This document shows positions 23,341-35,697 of a DNA stretch of 64,000 bases, one piece after another. Source of the stretch: Hevea brasiliensis. Lineage: Eukaryota > Streptophyta > Magnoliopsida > Malpighiales > Euphorbiaceae. The stretch's first letter is position 1. Every line of letters starts with the position of its first letter. The notes beneath the pieces were generated by a model, which worked only from the letters and a program-made list of their open reading frames with translations, did no database searches and had not been told where the DNA came from. Where the stretch lies: assembly GCF_030052815.1 (NCBI RefSeq), contig NC_079507.1:61350619-61414618 (forward strand), in the 5' to 3' direction. The translations under genes and the position numbers were made by a program.

Positions 23341-25120
23341 ATGGGAGAAGTTGTTGATGCTCGTAGAAATATCACTACTGGAAGCGAAGGTTGCCGCAAT
23401 CGAGTGAATGGAACTGGTGATCCGATGTATTTGCAAAACTCATATCATCTGGTTATGGTCTTGGAAACTGCACCGCTGGTGGGGAGCAAGTACAGATCCT
23501 GGACGAGCTATGAGGATAGGTCTTGGAGCCAAGCAAAAGCTTGGATTTGTTGATGGAACCATAACAACTCCAGCTAAAGGAACGGATGATTACAAGCAGT
23601 GGAAGAGGTGTGATTACATGGTCACATCGTGGATATTGAATTCAATATCCAAAGAACTTGCATAAGCCTTCATATGCACAACTTCATCTAAGGAGTTGTG
23701 GGATTAGATCTCGAATGATATGGAGAAAGCAATGGGCCGTTGATCTATCAACTGCAAAGGAAGATTTCCTCAATTTCAAGTAAATCCCTCCGTTGTAGTG
23801 TATTTTACCAAGCTTAAAAAACTTTGGGATGAATTGAACAGTATTGATGTTTTGCCTCGTGCATGTGGCGCTTCAAAGGACATTACAGAGATTTTGAACA
23901 AAAATAGGCTGATGCAATTTTTAATGGGGGCTTAATGATGCATTTGAGCAAGTACGCAATCAAGTTTTGATGATGCATCCACTCCCCTCAATAAATAAGG
24001 CTTACTCTATGATTTTGAAGTTTGAAACACAAAAGCAAGTTCTCACAAGTTTTACTGAGATGAATTATTCAGCACCATTATTTAACAAAACGCAGCCTCA
24101 GTCACAATAAGAAGGAACATAGAAAGTATGATCCGAAAAAGGGGCACTGTGATTTTTGTAACATGGATTAGGTTACCCAGATTGGTTCAAATTCAGAAAT
24201 AAGAACCAACAAGTCAACTAAGCAATATAAATCCAATACAACACCTATTGTTAATAATAAATTTCCTGGAGCTGTGGAATTTTCTCAAGTTGATACACCA
24301 TTTGAAGTTGTAGATGATAATTAGTAGCAAGATTGAAGAGCTGAGTTCAATGCTGGGATCTATTCAACATGAAATTCAGAAGCTAGTACAGCGCAAAGCT
24401 TCAGTAGCAGCTGCAGTAGTTGGTCAGCCATATAAAACTACAGTAGGACCTTCTTATTCAAGCCCTAATCTTCAGAGTTTGACAACTTTTGCTAGTAACT
24501 TTAATTCATTAAGTGTTTGTAGTGCAAAGGAATGTGATTACAATACATGGATAGTAGACACATGTGCTACTGACCACATAACACCTAACCAAGTTCTGTT
24601 CTATTCCGTTCATTCTCTTAGAACACCTATCTCAGTCCATTTACCCGATGGTTCTGCTACTCAAGTGCTTGAACATGGCCAAATTGTTTTACATGCTAAT
24701 CTGACACTTCAAGATACACTTTTCCTTCTAACCTTAAAATACAATTTATTGTCTGTTAGCAAGCAACTTAAAACCACAAAAATAAAGCTTACGTTTCATT
24801 CTTCTTCTTGTTTGTTCCAGGACCTTGTGACTGATGCTGTAATAGTCGTGGCAAAAGAAGCAGATGGACTTTACAAATTGAACAGGCTTAGTTTCTCTCC
24901 TTTCACGATTAATTGTTACTTGAATAAACTTAAAAAACAATTGCATCCCTTTATCACATTCTGTAAATACCACTCTCTCTAATTCTCCAATCAATAAAAA
25001 GAGTTTTTTGTCTTCTGTAAATGCAATAAATGGTGTTGATATATATGTTCTTCATTCTAGACTAGGACAGATCTCAGTTAGCAAAATGAGTCATATACTA
25101 TATTTATTTTCCAAAAAACT
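23341..25120 (+). pseudogene. Element A Copia gag and protease/pre-integrase remnant
   Basis: The gag start reads DPMYLQNSYHLVMVLET, shifts frame near 23485, then gives AMRIGLGAKQKLGFVDG and MVTSWILNSISKEL, the standard Copia gag N-terminus. A later piece near 23920-24110 has FEQVRNQVLMMHP. From 24314 a frame reaches the aspartic protease site, which reads WIVDTCATDH where DTGA or DSGA is expected, then TLKYNLLSVSKQL, and ends in pre-integrase codons (LHSRLGQISVSKM) at the insertion of B. Stops and frameshifts make it non-functional. Confidence 0.75.
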
Positions 25121-25397
25121 TGTTAGAGCTGTAAGAGTTTCCTTAGAGACTCAAAAGTCAAAGATATTTTGTATGTTAACTTTAGTTAGTATAATGTTTG
25201 GTGTAAAAGAGTGATAATGCATAATTTATGGAGTAAATTCTGAAAAGTAATTCTGCAGTAGGTATGGCTCATGTACTGCTTTTGTAATGTGTCTCCTATA
25301 CAAGGAGCTTTATGTTAATGAAAGTGTGTGAGTGCAGATGTTTTATTCTAGAAAACTTATGTTTAGTTCTCTCATTTTTCTGCTCTGAAATTTAACA
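25121..25397 (+). repeat. Element B 5' LTR
   Basis: 277 bases with TG...CA termini, near-identical to 39788-40064. Confidence 0.95.
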
Positions 25398-25399
25398 AA

Positions 25400-25411
25400 T
25401 GGTATCAGAGC
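25400..25411 (+). other. Element B primer-binding site
   Basis: TGGTATCAGAGC, two bases after the LTR, is the canonical match to initiator methionine tRNA. Confidence 0.9.
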
Positions 25412-25500
25412 TTGAACCTTAAGGGCTGTGAGGTTTGAAAAAAAAAAAAGAAAAAAAAAATCTTGTGAGTTTGAGTGCTAAACAATAAGTGTGAGTGAAA

Positions 25501-28013
25501 ATGTTTGGTTTTTCTTTCATAGCACCTCCTTCTTTCAATGGAGACAATTATCCAGTTTGGGTAGTGAAGATGAGATCTTTTCTGAAAGCAATGAATTTGT
25601 GGGAGTCTGTAGAATCAGATGCAAATCCACCTCCTCTTGGAAGTGATCCCACTTTGGCACAGATTAAGAAGTATGAGGAAGATAAAGCAAAGAAAAATAA
25701 GGCTCTCACCTATATCCATTCAGCCATGACAGATGCTACCTTTTTCAGAATTATGGCCTGTGAAACAGCAAAGGAAGCTTGGGATAAGTTGAAAGAAGAG
25801 TTTGAAGGGAGTGATAGAGTAAAATCAGTCAAGTTCCTCACTTTAAAAAGAAAATTTGAGATGCTTAAAATAAAGGAGTCTAAATCTGTTAAAGATTACT
25901 CAACAAAGTTGATGGATTTAGTTAATTAGATGAGACTTTATGATGAAGAGCTCACTGATCAAAAGGTAGTTGAGAAAATTATGATCAGTGTTCTAGATAA
26001 ATTTAAAGCTAAAATAACAACTATTGAGGAGTCTTGTGACTTGAAAAAGCTCACCATAGCTGAATTGATTAGCAAGCTTCAGGCATAAGAGCAGAGAGCT
26101 TCAATAAGAGTTGAAGGTGTCACTGAAGGTGCTTTTCAAGCAAAAATTAATGGAAAGTAGCCCAATGTTGGATCTAAGGACAAGAAGAAAGCTTTTAATG
26201 ATAAAGATGGGAAAGGAAAAGCTCCAGAGGGTTCTAGCTCTAAAGACACAATTAAGAGAGGGAAATTTCCACCATGTCCAGTATTCAAAAGGACAAACCA
26301 CCTTGAAAGGGATTGTTGGATTAAGGATAAAGGAAAAACACAGTGCGGATTTTGTAAGAAGCATGGTCATATAGAGAAATTCTGCAGGCTTAAGCAGAAT
26401 CAGTCACAACAACAAGCTTTCCAGCAAGCAAACTTTACTGAGGAGACTCAACAACATCATGATCACTTATTTGTGGCTTCACATGCTTCAAATGCATCTT
26501 CAAAGCAGCTATGGTTGGTAGATAGTGGTTGTACAAGTCATATGGCCAAAGATGCAGATCTTTTTACTGTTCTGAATAGATCAATTAAAACAAAAGTGAA
26601 GCTTAAAAATGGAGCAATTGTGGAGGCTCAAGGCAAGGGTAATGTGGCTATTCAAACCAGGAAAAGTACAAAGCAAATTTCAGATGTTCTTTTATTCCTG
26701 TTTTGGATCAGAACTTGTTGAGTGTTAAACATAGGCTATTCATTATCTTTTAGAGATAATTTCTGCATTATATATGATGCTAATGATGTTGAGATAGTAA
26801 GGATTAAAATGGTGGATAATAGTTTTCTTCTAAATTGTGCTTCTGTTAATGATCATGCTTATGTTTCAAAAATTGATGAATTAGTGCTTTGGCATAAAAG
26901 ATATGGACATTTCAATATGAGATCTTTAAGGTTTATGCAGTCATATGGTATGGTTAGGGAAATGTCAGAACTACATGTTATTGATGGTCTTTGTGAAAGT
27001 TGTGAGTTGGGGAAGCAACACAGAAAGGCATTTCCTATTAATCAAGCTTGGAGAGCCAAAAATAAATTAAAATTGGTTCACACTGATTTATGTGGACCAA
27101 TGAGGACTGCATCCTTAAGCCAGAATCTGTATTTCTTGCTGTTCATTGATGATTTTACAAGAATGACTTGGGTCTATTTCTTAACCAATAAGTCCCAAGT
27201 GTTCTCAATCTTCAAGAAATTCAAAAATCTGGTTGAAAACCAAAATGGATGCAAGATCAAGACACTAAGATCTGATAATGGGAAGGAGTACACTTCACAT
27301 GAGTTTAATAAATTCTGTGAAAAGGCTGGAATCCATCATCAATTGACTGTAAGTTATACTCCTGAGCAAAATGGTGTTTCTGAGAGGAAGAACAGGACGA
27401 TTATGGAAATGGCAAGGTGTATGTTGATTGAAAATAGGCTTCCTTCGATGTTTTGGGCTGAAGCAGTTTATACGGCTGTGTATTTGTTAAATAGGCTTTC
27501 TACCAAATCAATTTCAGGCATGACTCATATTGAAGCTTGGTTGGGTATTAAACCTTCAGCAAAGCATCTAAGAATATTTGGTTCTCTATGTTATGTTCAT
27601 GTACCATCTGTAAATAGAGGGAAGTTGGATGATAAAGCAATAAAGGGCATTTTTCTTGGTTATACTACACAAAGTAAAGGCTACAGGGTTTATAATCTTG
27701 AAACCAAGAAAATCATAGTGAGCAGAGATGTAGAAGTGGATGAATCCACCTACTGGAGTTGGGATAAATGGGAGCCTCAGAAGAAATTTGATATGGTACA
27801 GCCTGTGATAGATTTGAATGGGAATTCAGGTGCTGGTTCTAGTTCAAATGCCCAAAATTCAATTGAAGACTCTACACTTGATGTTGACTCCACAATAGAT
27901 TCTTCAATTTTGAAAACTAAGTCTCTTGCTGAAGTATATGAGAGATGTAATCTTGTAGTTTTTTATCCAACAAGTTATGAAGAAGCTTACCAGCATGAAG
28001 AGTGGAAACAAGC
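25501..28013 (+). pseudogene. Element B Copia gag-protease-integrase, first part, broken
   Basis: The gag begins MFGFSFIAPPSFNGDNYPVW. In-frame stops lie at 25927, 26086 and 26158. A zinc knuckle CGFCKKHGHIEKFC (CX2CX4HX4C) lies near 26344-26385; an earlier second knuckle has lost a Cys (CPVF). The protease site is WLVDSGCTSHM. A pair of compensating frameshifts lies at about 26695-26725. The integrase has the pre-integrase H-C module (LWHKRYGHFN, CESCELGKQHR) and the DDE residues in HTDLCGP, RSDNGKEY and NGVSERKNRT. The frame stops at the insertion of C within codons reading EEWKQA, which continue at 38297. Confidence 0.92.
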
Positions 28014-30655
28014 TGTAATACCCCAAAATTTTAAATTTTATTATTTTATGAGTATTATTGATATTTTAATTTTATTTAAATTTTAAGAAATTATTTGAGA
28101 TTTTTCAGATTTTAAAAATCGGGTTCGATTTTCCGAAAATATAAACTTTGATTATTTTTAAAAATTTATTTAAAGACCACGTGGCAAAACTAAAAATATA
28201 TTTGGAGTCTACGAATTTTTTTGAGTTTTCTGAAATTTTTTCGGAATTTTTGGACCTCGTTTTCGGTCCCGAGGCAGAGTAAAAATTTAAAATTTTGTAT
28301 TTCGAATCGAACAGGCCGAATCGAACCGAATCGGACCGATCGAATCGGACCGGCTCCCTCTCCTTCTTTTTCTCCCGCGCGCGTCTCCTCCTCCTTCTCT
28401 CTTTCTCCCGTTTTCTCTCTCCTCCCGCCCCAGCCCGCCGGCCAGCAACCTCCCCCGCCACCCTAGCTCACCGGCGTACCGCTCCACCCCTTCTTCACGG
28501 CCAGCCGCTGCCCCAAACGGCCGGAAAACCCATGCGAACGCCCCTCCCTTGTGTGCGCGACCGTTCGTCTTCCCGGTCAAAATCCGGTCGATTCGGCCAC
28601 CAATCGGACCGGGTCTTGTGTCTAAACTCATCTACTCGTCGAGAGCTTTCCATAGACACCAAGAACACTAGAATCCATCGAGCGGTTTGTCCAATTTTTG
28701 CCTGGGAAGTTTTAGCCCATTTTGACTTTCGGACTAGATTTCTCGCAAACCGTGAACCCCACGAGAAAACCGAGAGTACTAGAGCGCTCCACTCGTCGAG
28801 AGCTTATCGGGGATATAAATTTCAAAATTTTTTGACACCGTTTTTCGATGGGTCCCACGGAACTTCGTAGTGTTTTTCCGAGCATTAAATGAGCTTAGAA
28901 ATTTCTGAAAAATTTATGTACTAACCCCCGTGTTGTGGGCTTCGTGTAGGTATCCTCAATTCGCCGAAATTCGACAGTTGTCCGGGTCTGTGAATTTCCG
29001 GCCAGACAGACCCATTACAGGAAAAGTCTCCGAATTGGACCGAGGTTTTGGCTACCCCCCATTGTCAGACGTCCCGAGCGCGTCCCAGGAGTCGGAATCG
29101 GCAAAGGTAAACCCGAACCTTGCTTTTTCGTAATTTTCTAGTGCTTAAATAGGATTAAAAATCCATAAAATATTCGTGGTAGCCCAGAAAATTATGATTC
29201 TTTTTGCAATAGCTTAGTAATATTGCTAGGGACCGCGGGGCAAGGTTTTAGAATTTTTAGAGCTTGTTTGGGTAGTTTTTGCAAAAATGATCAATTATAA
29301 GGACTAAATTGAAATTTTATATATTGTGATGGATGATTGATTTGATGGGCCCAGGAGGGGCTGTGTGATGAGATTGAGTTATGGATATATGGGTTATGAA
29401 TATAGAAGTGTGTTTTGAGCCCTTTTGCAGGTTGGGTAGGTCCTAGGTATAGGGGAGACTCCGCCGGATTTTCGGCACGACTTAGGACGTATTTGGTCTT
29501 TTCTTGATTAGTATTGAGTCAATTGTATTAAATAATTGTAATATAATTATCAGGTGAGCCGGGACAGCTTTCTTCCTCCGTCCAGCCGCCACAGTGACCG
29601 TTGTCAAGTCTGTGAGTAAAATATTAATTTTAATTGTAATTTCGATATTATTATATGTTTAAGCATGCCCATGCATCACTTATATGCATATATCTATGTA
29701 GATAAATCCTAGGCACGATTTATGTTGCATTCATAACTGTGAAAGTGCCATGTATGTTGTTGTGGTAATTTGGAGCAGTGTGCATGCGTTGGCGTGCGTG
29801 TGATGTGGTGTGGACTATGGATAGGACGGGTAGTCACGGCTTGAGTTCTTCGCTGGGACCCGATCCTTCGGGGGTAGTCACGGCTTGAGTTCTTCGCTGG
29901 GACCTCGATTTGGTTTATTAAGCGAAAGTCCGGCTTGAGTTCTTTGCTGGCACCAGGTTGGATTTAAGAGAGCTGTATCGGGGATCAGCTCCCATATATT
30001 ATGATTGATATTATCGGGTGTGTGAGTGCTCCAAATTATCTTTTTGCTGTTATGATGTGAATTTGTTGCTGATGTTGCATTTCACTTTACAGGTTGCATT
30101 AGTTTTAGATAGTTATAGAGATTATGGTTAAAATTGATATTTTACTCCCTGAGTCGAATGCTCACTCCTGTTCAATATTTTTCCAGGCCACAGGAGGATA
30201 TTTTTGAGGTTAACCTTTCTCCCTCGCAGGTCGATTATTAATGTTTGTATAAACTTGTTAAATCTTAGAATTTTCGCATGTGTTAGAAATGTTTATTTGA
30301 TTTGGGTCTGTAAACTAAATTGTTATTTTGGACCTGTAAACTTAATATTCTATGCATGTTTGATGGATTGGATGAGGGAGCTGAGCTCCCATTTATTTTT
30401 ATGCTGATGAGTATGTGGAGGGTGAGCTGAGCTCCCCAATTGAGTATTTATTGTGTTTACAGGTCGGGTGAGTCAAAAACTCTCCGTTGAAAGGTCCATT
30501 TTATGGCCGGACTCTGTTCGGTTGATTTCTTGAAATTGAGCCCAAATGGGCCTTAGAGTTGGGTTAAGTGAATAGTTAGGCTTACTACGAGCCTCGGGGG
30601 CTTTAGGCTGGCCAAGGTCCTAGTGCCGGTCTAGGCCATAGGTTGGGTCGTGACA
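28014..30655 (+). repeat. Element C 5' LTR
   Basis: 2642 bases. It contains a GC- and CT-rich block (about 28310-28600) that gives long spurious open frames on both strands. It also holds a tandem pair of a 44-base unit beginning GGGTAGTCACGGCTTGAG (29828-29871 and from 29872) plus a third, partial GGCTTGAGTTCTTTGCTGG copy near 29931. The 3' LTR carries one unit fewer, which accounts for most of the length difference. Confidence 0.93.
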
Positions 30656-30659
30656 AATG

Positions 30660-30671
30660 TGGTATCAGAGC
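30660..30671 (+). other. Element C primer-binding site
   Basis: TGGTATCAGAGC, four bases after the 5' LTR; methionine-tRNA type. Confidence 0.9.
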
Positions 30672-30882
30672 TTAGGCTCCAGATTCTTAGGGAATGTTCA
30701 TCTAAAGTGTTGGGAAGAGTCTACTACGAGTCACATGCAAAAAAATAGGGTTCACATTCGTCTTGCATTGTCATCTTTGCTTCTAGTTTTTGCTTTATAT
30801 ATTGTGTGTAAACATGAGTCTATAGAGCTATGTAATGTGCAATTTTGAATTTTGTGGGCTAATGCTGCTGAATTTCAGGAAA

Positions 30883-32020
30883 ATGCTTAGAAGCAGGAGG
30901 GCTGCTACTGCACCAGAACCAGATGTGTCTGACGAGGTGTTAGCACAGGATAAGGCGCCTGCCCCGAGGAGGCAGGGTAGGAGGCCTAGAGCTGCTCAAG
31001 TAGAAGAACAGCTGCCACCAGTTCAGGATCAGTCGTTTATGGCACAGGGTCCCATGGACCCCATGGCAGCTACTCTAGCTGGGTTATAGAGAACCATCGA
31101 CATGATGGCGCAGTATATGGTCCACCCTCCACAGCAGCAGCAGTCCACCGCACCAAGAGGGGGAACCTTACAAATAAATCATAAATTTTAAGAAGTTGGT
31201 GCCTGGTACTTATGATGTGTCAGACGATGCATATCGGTTTTTGGATTCCTGCAGATAGGCAGGAACAAAATTGCAGTTGACTGATAGAAGACTAATAGAG
31301 TGTATGCAGCATGTCATGGGACCTATGCCTAGACAATGGATGAATGACTACATATTACCTCGGATGGAGGGTTTGTCGTGGACTCAGTTTGTGGAACTGT
31401 TCATCAATCGGTTTGTGCCAGAAAGCTTCAGGGATCAAAAGCAGTGGGCCTTTGAGGACTTAAGACAGAATGGCAAGTCTATAGATGAATATGCTCTGAA
31501 TTTCGAATCGGCGGTGTATGCCCCTACAGCAGTAGCTACAGGAACTATGAAGGTGAAGAGATTCCTAAAGGGGCTTGACAGGAGGTATGCAAACCTGGCC
31601 ATGATGTCGAATCAGTCTTTTGATGTGGTGGTTGATCGAGCCAAATAGATAGAGATTAGCTATGCTGTGGATGACAGCGGAAGAGCAAAGAAAAACAGAG
31701 CAGAGGGTTCTTCAGGTGTTTCCCACATGGGTACTACAGATAGTGGTGGCCAGACTACTTATAGAGGAAGAAGCAGGAATAAGAAGAGTGATTTTAGACA
31801 CAAATCCCGAGGGTTCAGACCAGGGTATGGATCCAGCAGTGGTCACAGTTCGGGGTACAGCAGTTCTGGGTCTGGTTCAGGATCCTCCTTGGCACCTTGT
31901 GCACAGTGTGGAAGAGGACATTCAGGACCTTGTATGATGGGTTCAGGAGTATGCTTCAGGTGTGGCCAACCAAGTCACTTTGCTAGGGAATGCCCCGTGT
32001 TCAGCGAGCCACAGATGGGG
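30883..32020 (+). pseudogene. Element C Gypsy gag, broken
   Basis: The frame starts MLRSRRAATAPEPD. Stops lie at 31087, 31257 and 31646, with a frameshift between the first two. The gag core reads RRLIECMQHVMGP, LFINRFVPESFRDQK and FLKGLDRRYANL. A Gly/Ser/Arg-rich linker leads to a zinc knuckle CFRCGQPSHFAREC near 31950-31993. This is a typical chromovirus gag with inactivating lesions. Confidence 0.88.
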
Positions 32021-35000
32021 TCACAGGGTTCTGTTGCAAATGTTCCTCGTCAGTTGTATCCGAGTGCTTCCAGCATGGCAGGCAGTCAGTTCATTGGCCA
32101 ACAGGGCCGAGGACAAGGGGAACGTGGATTTAGAGGCAGATCAGGAGGTAGAAGTCAATATCAGGGTTCTGCCACTCAGGGGTCAAGCTCGGGTTTTCAC
32201 CCTGACCCACCAGGATGCTCAGGCTTCCAATGCAGTTGTGGCAGGTATTCTACTAGTCTGTTCCTATGAGGCTCGTGTTTTGATAGATCCGGGTGCTACG
32301 CACTCATTTGTCTCCCCTGTGTTTGCCATGAGATTGGGTAGACACCCTACAACCTTAGAATGTCCTTTGTCGGTAGCTACCCCACTTAGTGACAACATAG
32401 ATGTAGATATGGTTTTTCCGGGTAGTCCCGTAGTAGTGGATGGAAAGATCCTCCCAGCAGACTTGGTTCCTCTACCAGTAATGGATTTCGATGTAATCTT
32501 GGGGATGCATTGGTTGGCAACTCATTATGCCACTTTAAACTGCAGGAACAAAAAGGTGTATTTCCACATACTCGGTGTGGAAGAGTTTAGCTTTGATGGT
32601 GACAGGAGCGTGGCTCCATATAACTTGGTGTCAGCAATTAGTGTTAGAAAAATGTTGAGGCATGGATGCCAAGGGTATTTGGCATTGGTGAGAGATACAT
32701 CTGTAGAAGGTGTCAACATGGAAAATGTTCCTGTTGTCAGAGAATTCTTGGATGTCTTTCCTGAGGAGCTTCCAGGGTTACCACCAGGAAGGGAAATAGA
32801 GTTTTGCATTGATGTTGTGCCAGGTATAAACCCCATATTAATTCCGCCTTACAGGATGGCACCAGCAGAATTGAAAGAGTTAAAGGAGCAACTATAGGAG
32901 CTTTTGGACAAGAGTTTCATACGTCCGAGCACTTCACCCTGGGGTGCTCCTGTTCTATTTGTAAGAAAGAAGGATGGGTCATTGAGATTGTGTATTGACT
33001 ATAGACAGCTGAACAAGGTGACTGTGAAGAACAAGTATCCACTTCCTCGGATCAACGATCTGTTTGATCAGCTCCAAGGGGCTAGATTCTTTTCCAAGAT
33101 AGACCTGCGATCAGGCTACCATCAGGTGAGAATCAGGAATGAGGACGTGTCCAAAACGGCATTCAGGACAAGATATGGTCATTATGACTTCTTGGTGATG
33201 TCTTTTGGACTCACTAATGCACCAGCAGCCTTCATGGACTTGATAAATAGGGTGTTCAAGCCGTTTTTGGACCATTTTGTCATCGTATTCATAGATGACA
33301 TTTTGGTATACTCTCGGACCGAGGAAGAACACGTGTGGCACTTGAGAATGGTATTGCAGACTTTGAGGGAGCACCAGCTATATGCCAAATTTTTAAAATG
33401 TGAATTTTGGCTAGAAAGCATCTCATTCTTGAGACACGTGGTTTCGAGGGAAGGTATTCAAGTGGATCCCAAGAAAATTGAAGCTGTAACTGATTGGCTT
33501 AGGCCTACAACAGTCACTGAGGTGCGAAGTTTTCTGGGCCTAGCTGGCTACTATAGGCGTTTTGTGCAAGATTTTTCTAGGATAGCAGCTCCCTTAACTA
33601 AGTTAACTTAGAAGAATGTTCCATTCATTTGGACAGATGACTGTGAGAAGAGCTTCCAGAAGCTTAAAGAGTGTCTAACCACTGCCCCTGTGTTGACACT
33701 ACCTATGAGTGGTGAAGGATATACCGTGTACTGTGACGCCTCCAGAGTTAGCCTAGGGTGTGTTTTGATGCAGAATGGAAAAGTAGTGGCTTATGCTTCA
33801 AGGCAGCTAAAGAGGCATGAGCAGAACTACCCCACCCATGATTTGGAAATGGCGGCTGTAGTCTTTGCACTAAAAATCTGGAGACACTACCTATATGGTG
33901 AAGTGTGCGAGATATACACCGACCATAAGAGTTTGAAGTACATCTTCCAACAGAGGGACTTAAACTTGAGACAGAGGAGATGGATGGAGTTTCTGAAAGA
34001 CTATGATTGCACCATCCAGTACCACCCTGGGAAGGCTAATGTGGTAGCAGATGCTTTGAGCAGAAAATCTTCTGGCAGTTTGGCGCACATCTCAGCAGAG
34101 AAAAGACCATTGATTCAGGAAATACATGAGTTGATGGATCAAGGTTTAATCCTAGATCTTTCAGATAATGGGGTTTTATTGGCTTATTTTTCAGTAAGGC
34201 CAGACTTGCGGGATAGAGTTAGAGTTTCCCAGCACAGAGACCAATAATTGATGAAGATCATAAAAAGAGTACAGCAAGGTGAAGATGGTGAGTTCAGGTT
34301 TGCCAATAATGGCGCCTTTATGCAAGGTTCTAGGATATGTGTGCCCGATGTGGACAATCTCAGAAATGAAATCATGCAAGAGGCACACTATATACTGTAC
34401 AATGTCCACCAGGCTCCACCAAGATGTACCATGATGTGAAAGATAGTTATTGGTGGAATGGCATGAAGAGAGACATAGTAGACTTCGTGTCCAGGTGCTT
34501 GACTTGTCAGAAGGTGAAGTTTGAACACCAGAGACCGTCAGGAAAGCTGCAAGAGCTCCCTATCCCAGAATGGAAGTGGGAAATGATCACTATGGATTTT
34601 GTGACTGGGTTGCCTCATACCACGCGAGGATATGATTCGATATGGGTAATTGTAGACCGTCTAACCAAATCAGCTCACTTCTTGCCTGTGAAGACTACAT
34701 ATTCTGTGGCACAGTACGCCCAACTCTACATTCGAGAAATAGTCAGATTGCATGGAGTTCCAGCTTCCATAATATCTGACAGAGGGCCCCAGTTCACTTC
34801 TTGGTTTTGGAGAAAGTTACAGGAGGCACTTGACACACAGTTGAACTTCAAGATGCCTTCCACCCTCGTATGCATCGGACAAATTGAAAGGACAATCCAA
34901 ACACTGGAAGATATGCTTCGCATGAGTGTTTTGGATTTTGGAGGTCAATGGGATGATCAGCTAGCTTTGGTAGAGTTTGCCTACAACAACAGTTACCATT

Positions 35001-35635
35001 CCAGCATAAGGATGGCACCCTATGAGGCACTATATGGAAGAAAGTGTAGGTCTCCTCTGTGTTGGACAGAAATGGGAGAAGCGAAGGTGCATGACGTAGA
35101 CCTAGTGCAGTACACTTCAGAGATAGTTCCTTTAATCAGGGAACGATTGAAAACAGCTTTCAGTAGGCAGAAGAGTTATGCAGACCCTAGATGGAGGGAT
35201 GTGGAGTTTGCAGTAGGCGACTATGTATTCCTGAAGGTTTCTCCGATGAAGGGAGTGATGAGATTTGGAAAGAAGGGCAAGTTGGCACCTCGGTATATTG
35301 GACCTTTTGAGGTTACTGATAGAGTTGGAGCAGTTGCCTACCGGTTGGAGCTACCACCCAACCTTTCTCACGTTCATCCCGTATTTCACATCTCCATGCT
35401 CAGGAAATATATTCCAGATCCTTCCCATGTACTACGGCCAGATGTGATAGAGCTAAAAGAAAATTTGACATTTGAGGAGCAACCTGTAGCCATAGTGGAC
35501 TACCAAGTGAGACAGCTAAGATCAAAACAGATCCCTATGGTTAAGGTTTTGTGGAGGAGTCAGTCAGTGGAAGAGTGCACCTGGGAGTCAGAACGGGACA
35601 TGCGTAGCAAGTACCCTTATCTGTTCAATGTGTAA
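32021..35635 (+). pseudogene. Element C Gypsy pol (protease, RT, RNase H, integrase, chromodomain), broken
   Basis: The protease site reads VLIDPGATHSFV (near 32280). RT has [30 protein letters not shown] and the catalytic box FIDD (YxDD type) near 33286. RNase H has YCDAS, DLEMAAV and YTDHKSLKY, then VADALSR. Integrase has CLTCQKVK, then TMDFVTGLP, SDRGPQFTS and the Glu in QIERTIQTLEDMLR. The C-terminal chromodomain-like segment ends SKYPYLFNV. In-frame stops lie at 32895, 33609 and 34245, with a frameshift near 34410. Confidence 0.92.
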
Positions 35636-35684
35636 TCTTGTACTTTATTCTGCCTTGTGTAAAGTTCGATGACGAATTTTCTGT

Positions 35685-35697
35685 AAGGGGAGAAGAA
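35685..35697 (+). other. Element C polypurine tract
   Basis: AAGGGGAGAAGAA directly before the 3' LTR; the usual plus-strand primer. Confidence 0.85.

Noticed and set aside
23341..23665. Small host genes at the left edge of the nest
   Set aside because: The two frames are halves of a frameshifted Copia gag.
28105..28870. Overlapping open frames of 110-190 codons on both strands, rich in Arg, Ser and Pro
   Set aside because: They lie in the CT- and GC-rich block of the element C LTR and recur in its 3' LTR (35756-36566) and in the older copy (61715-62161) with shifted frames; composition effect, not genes.
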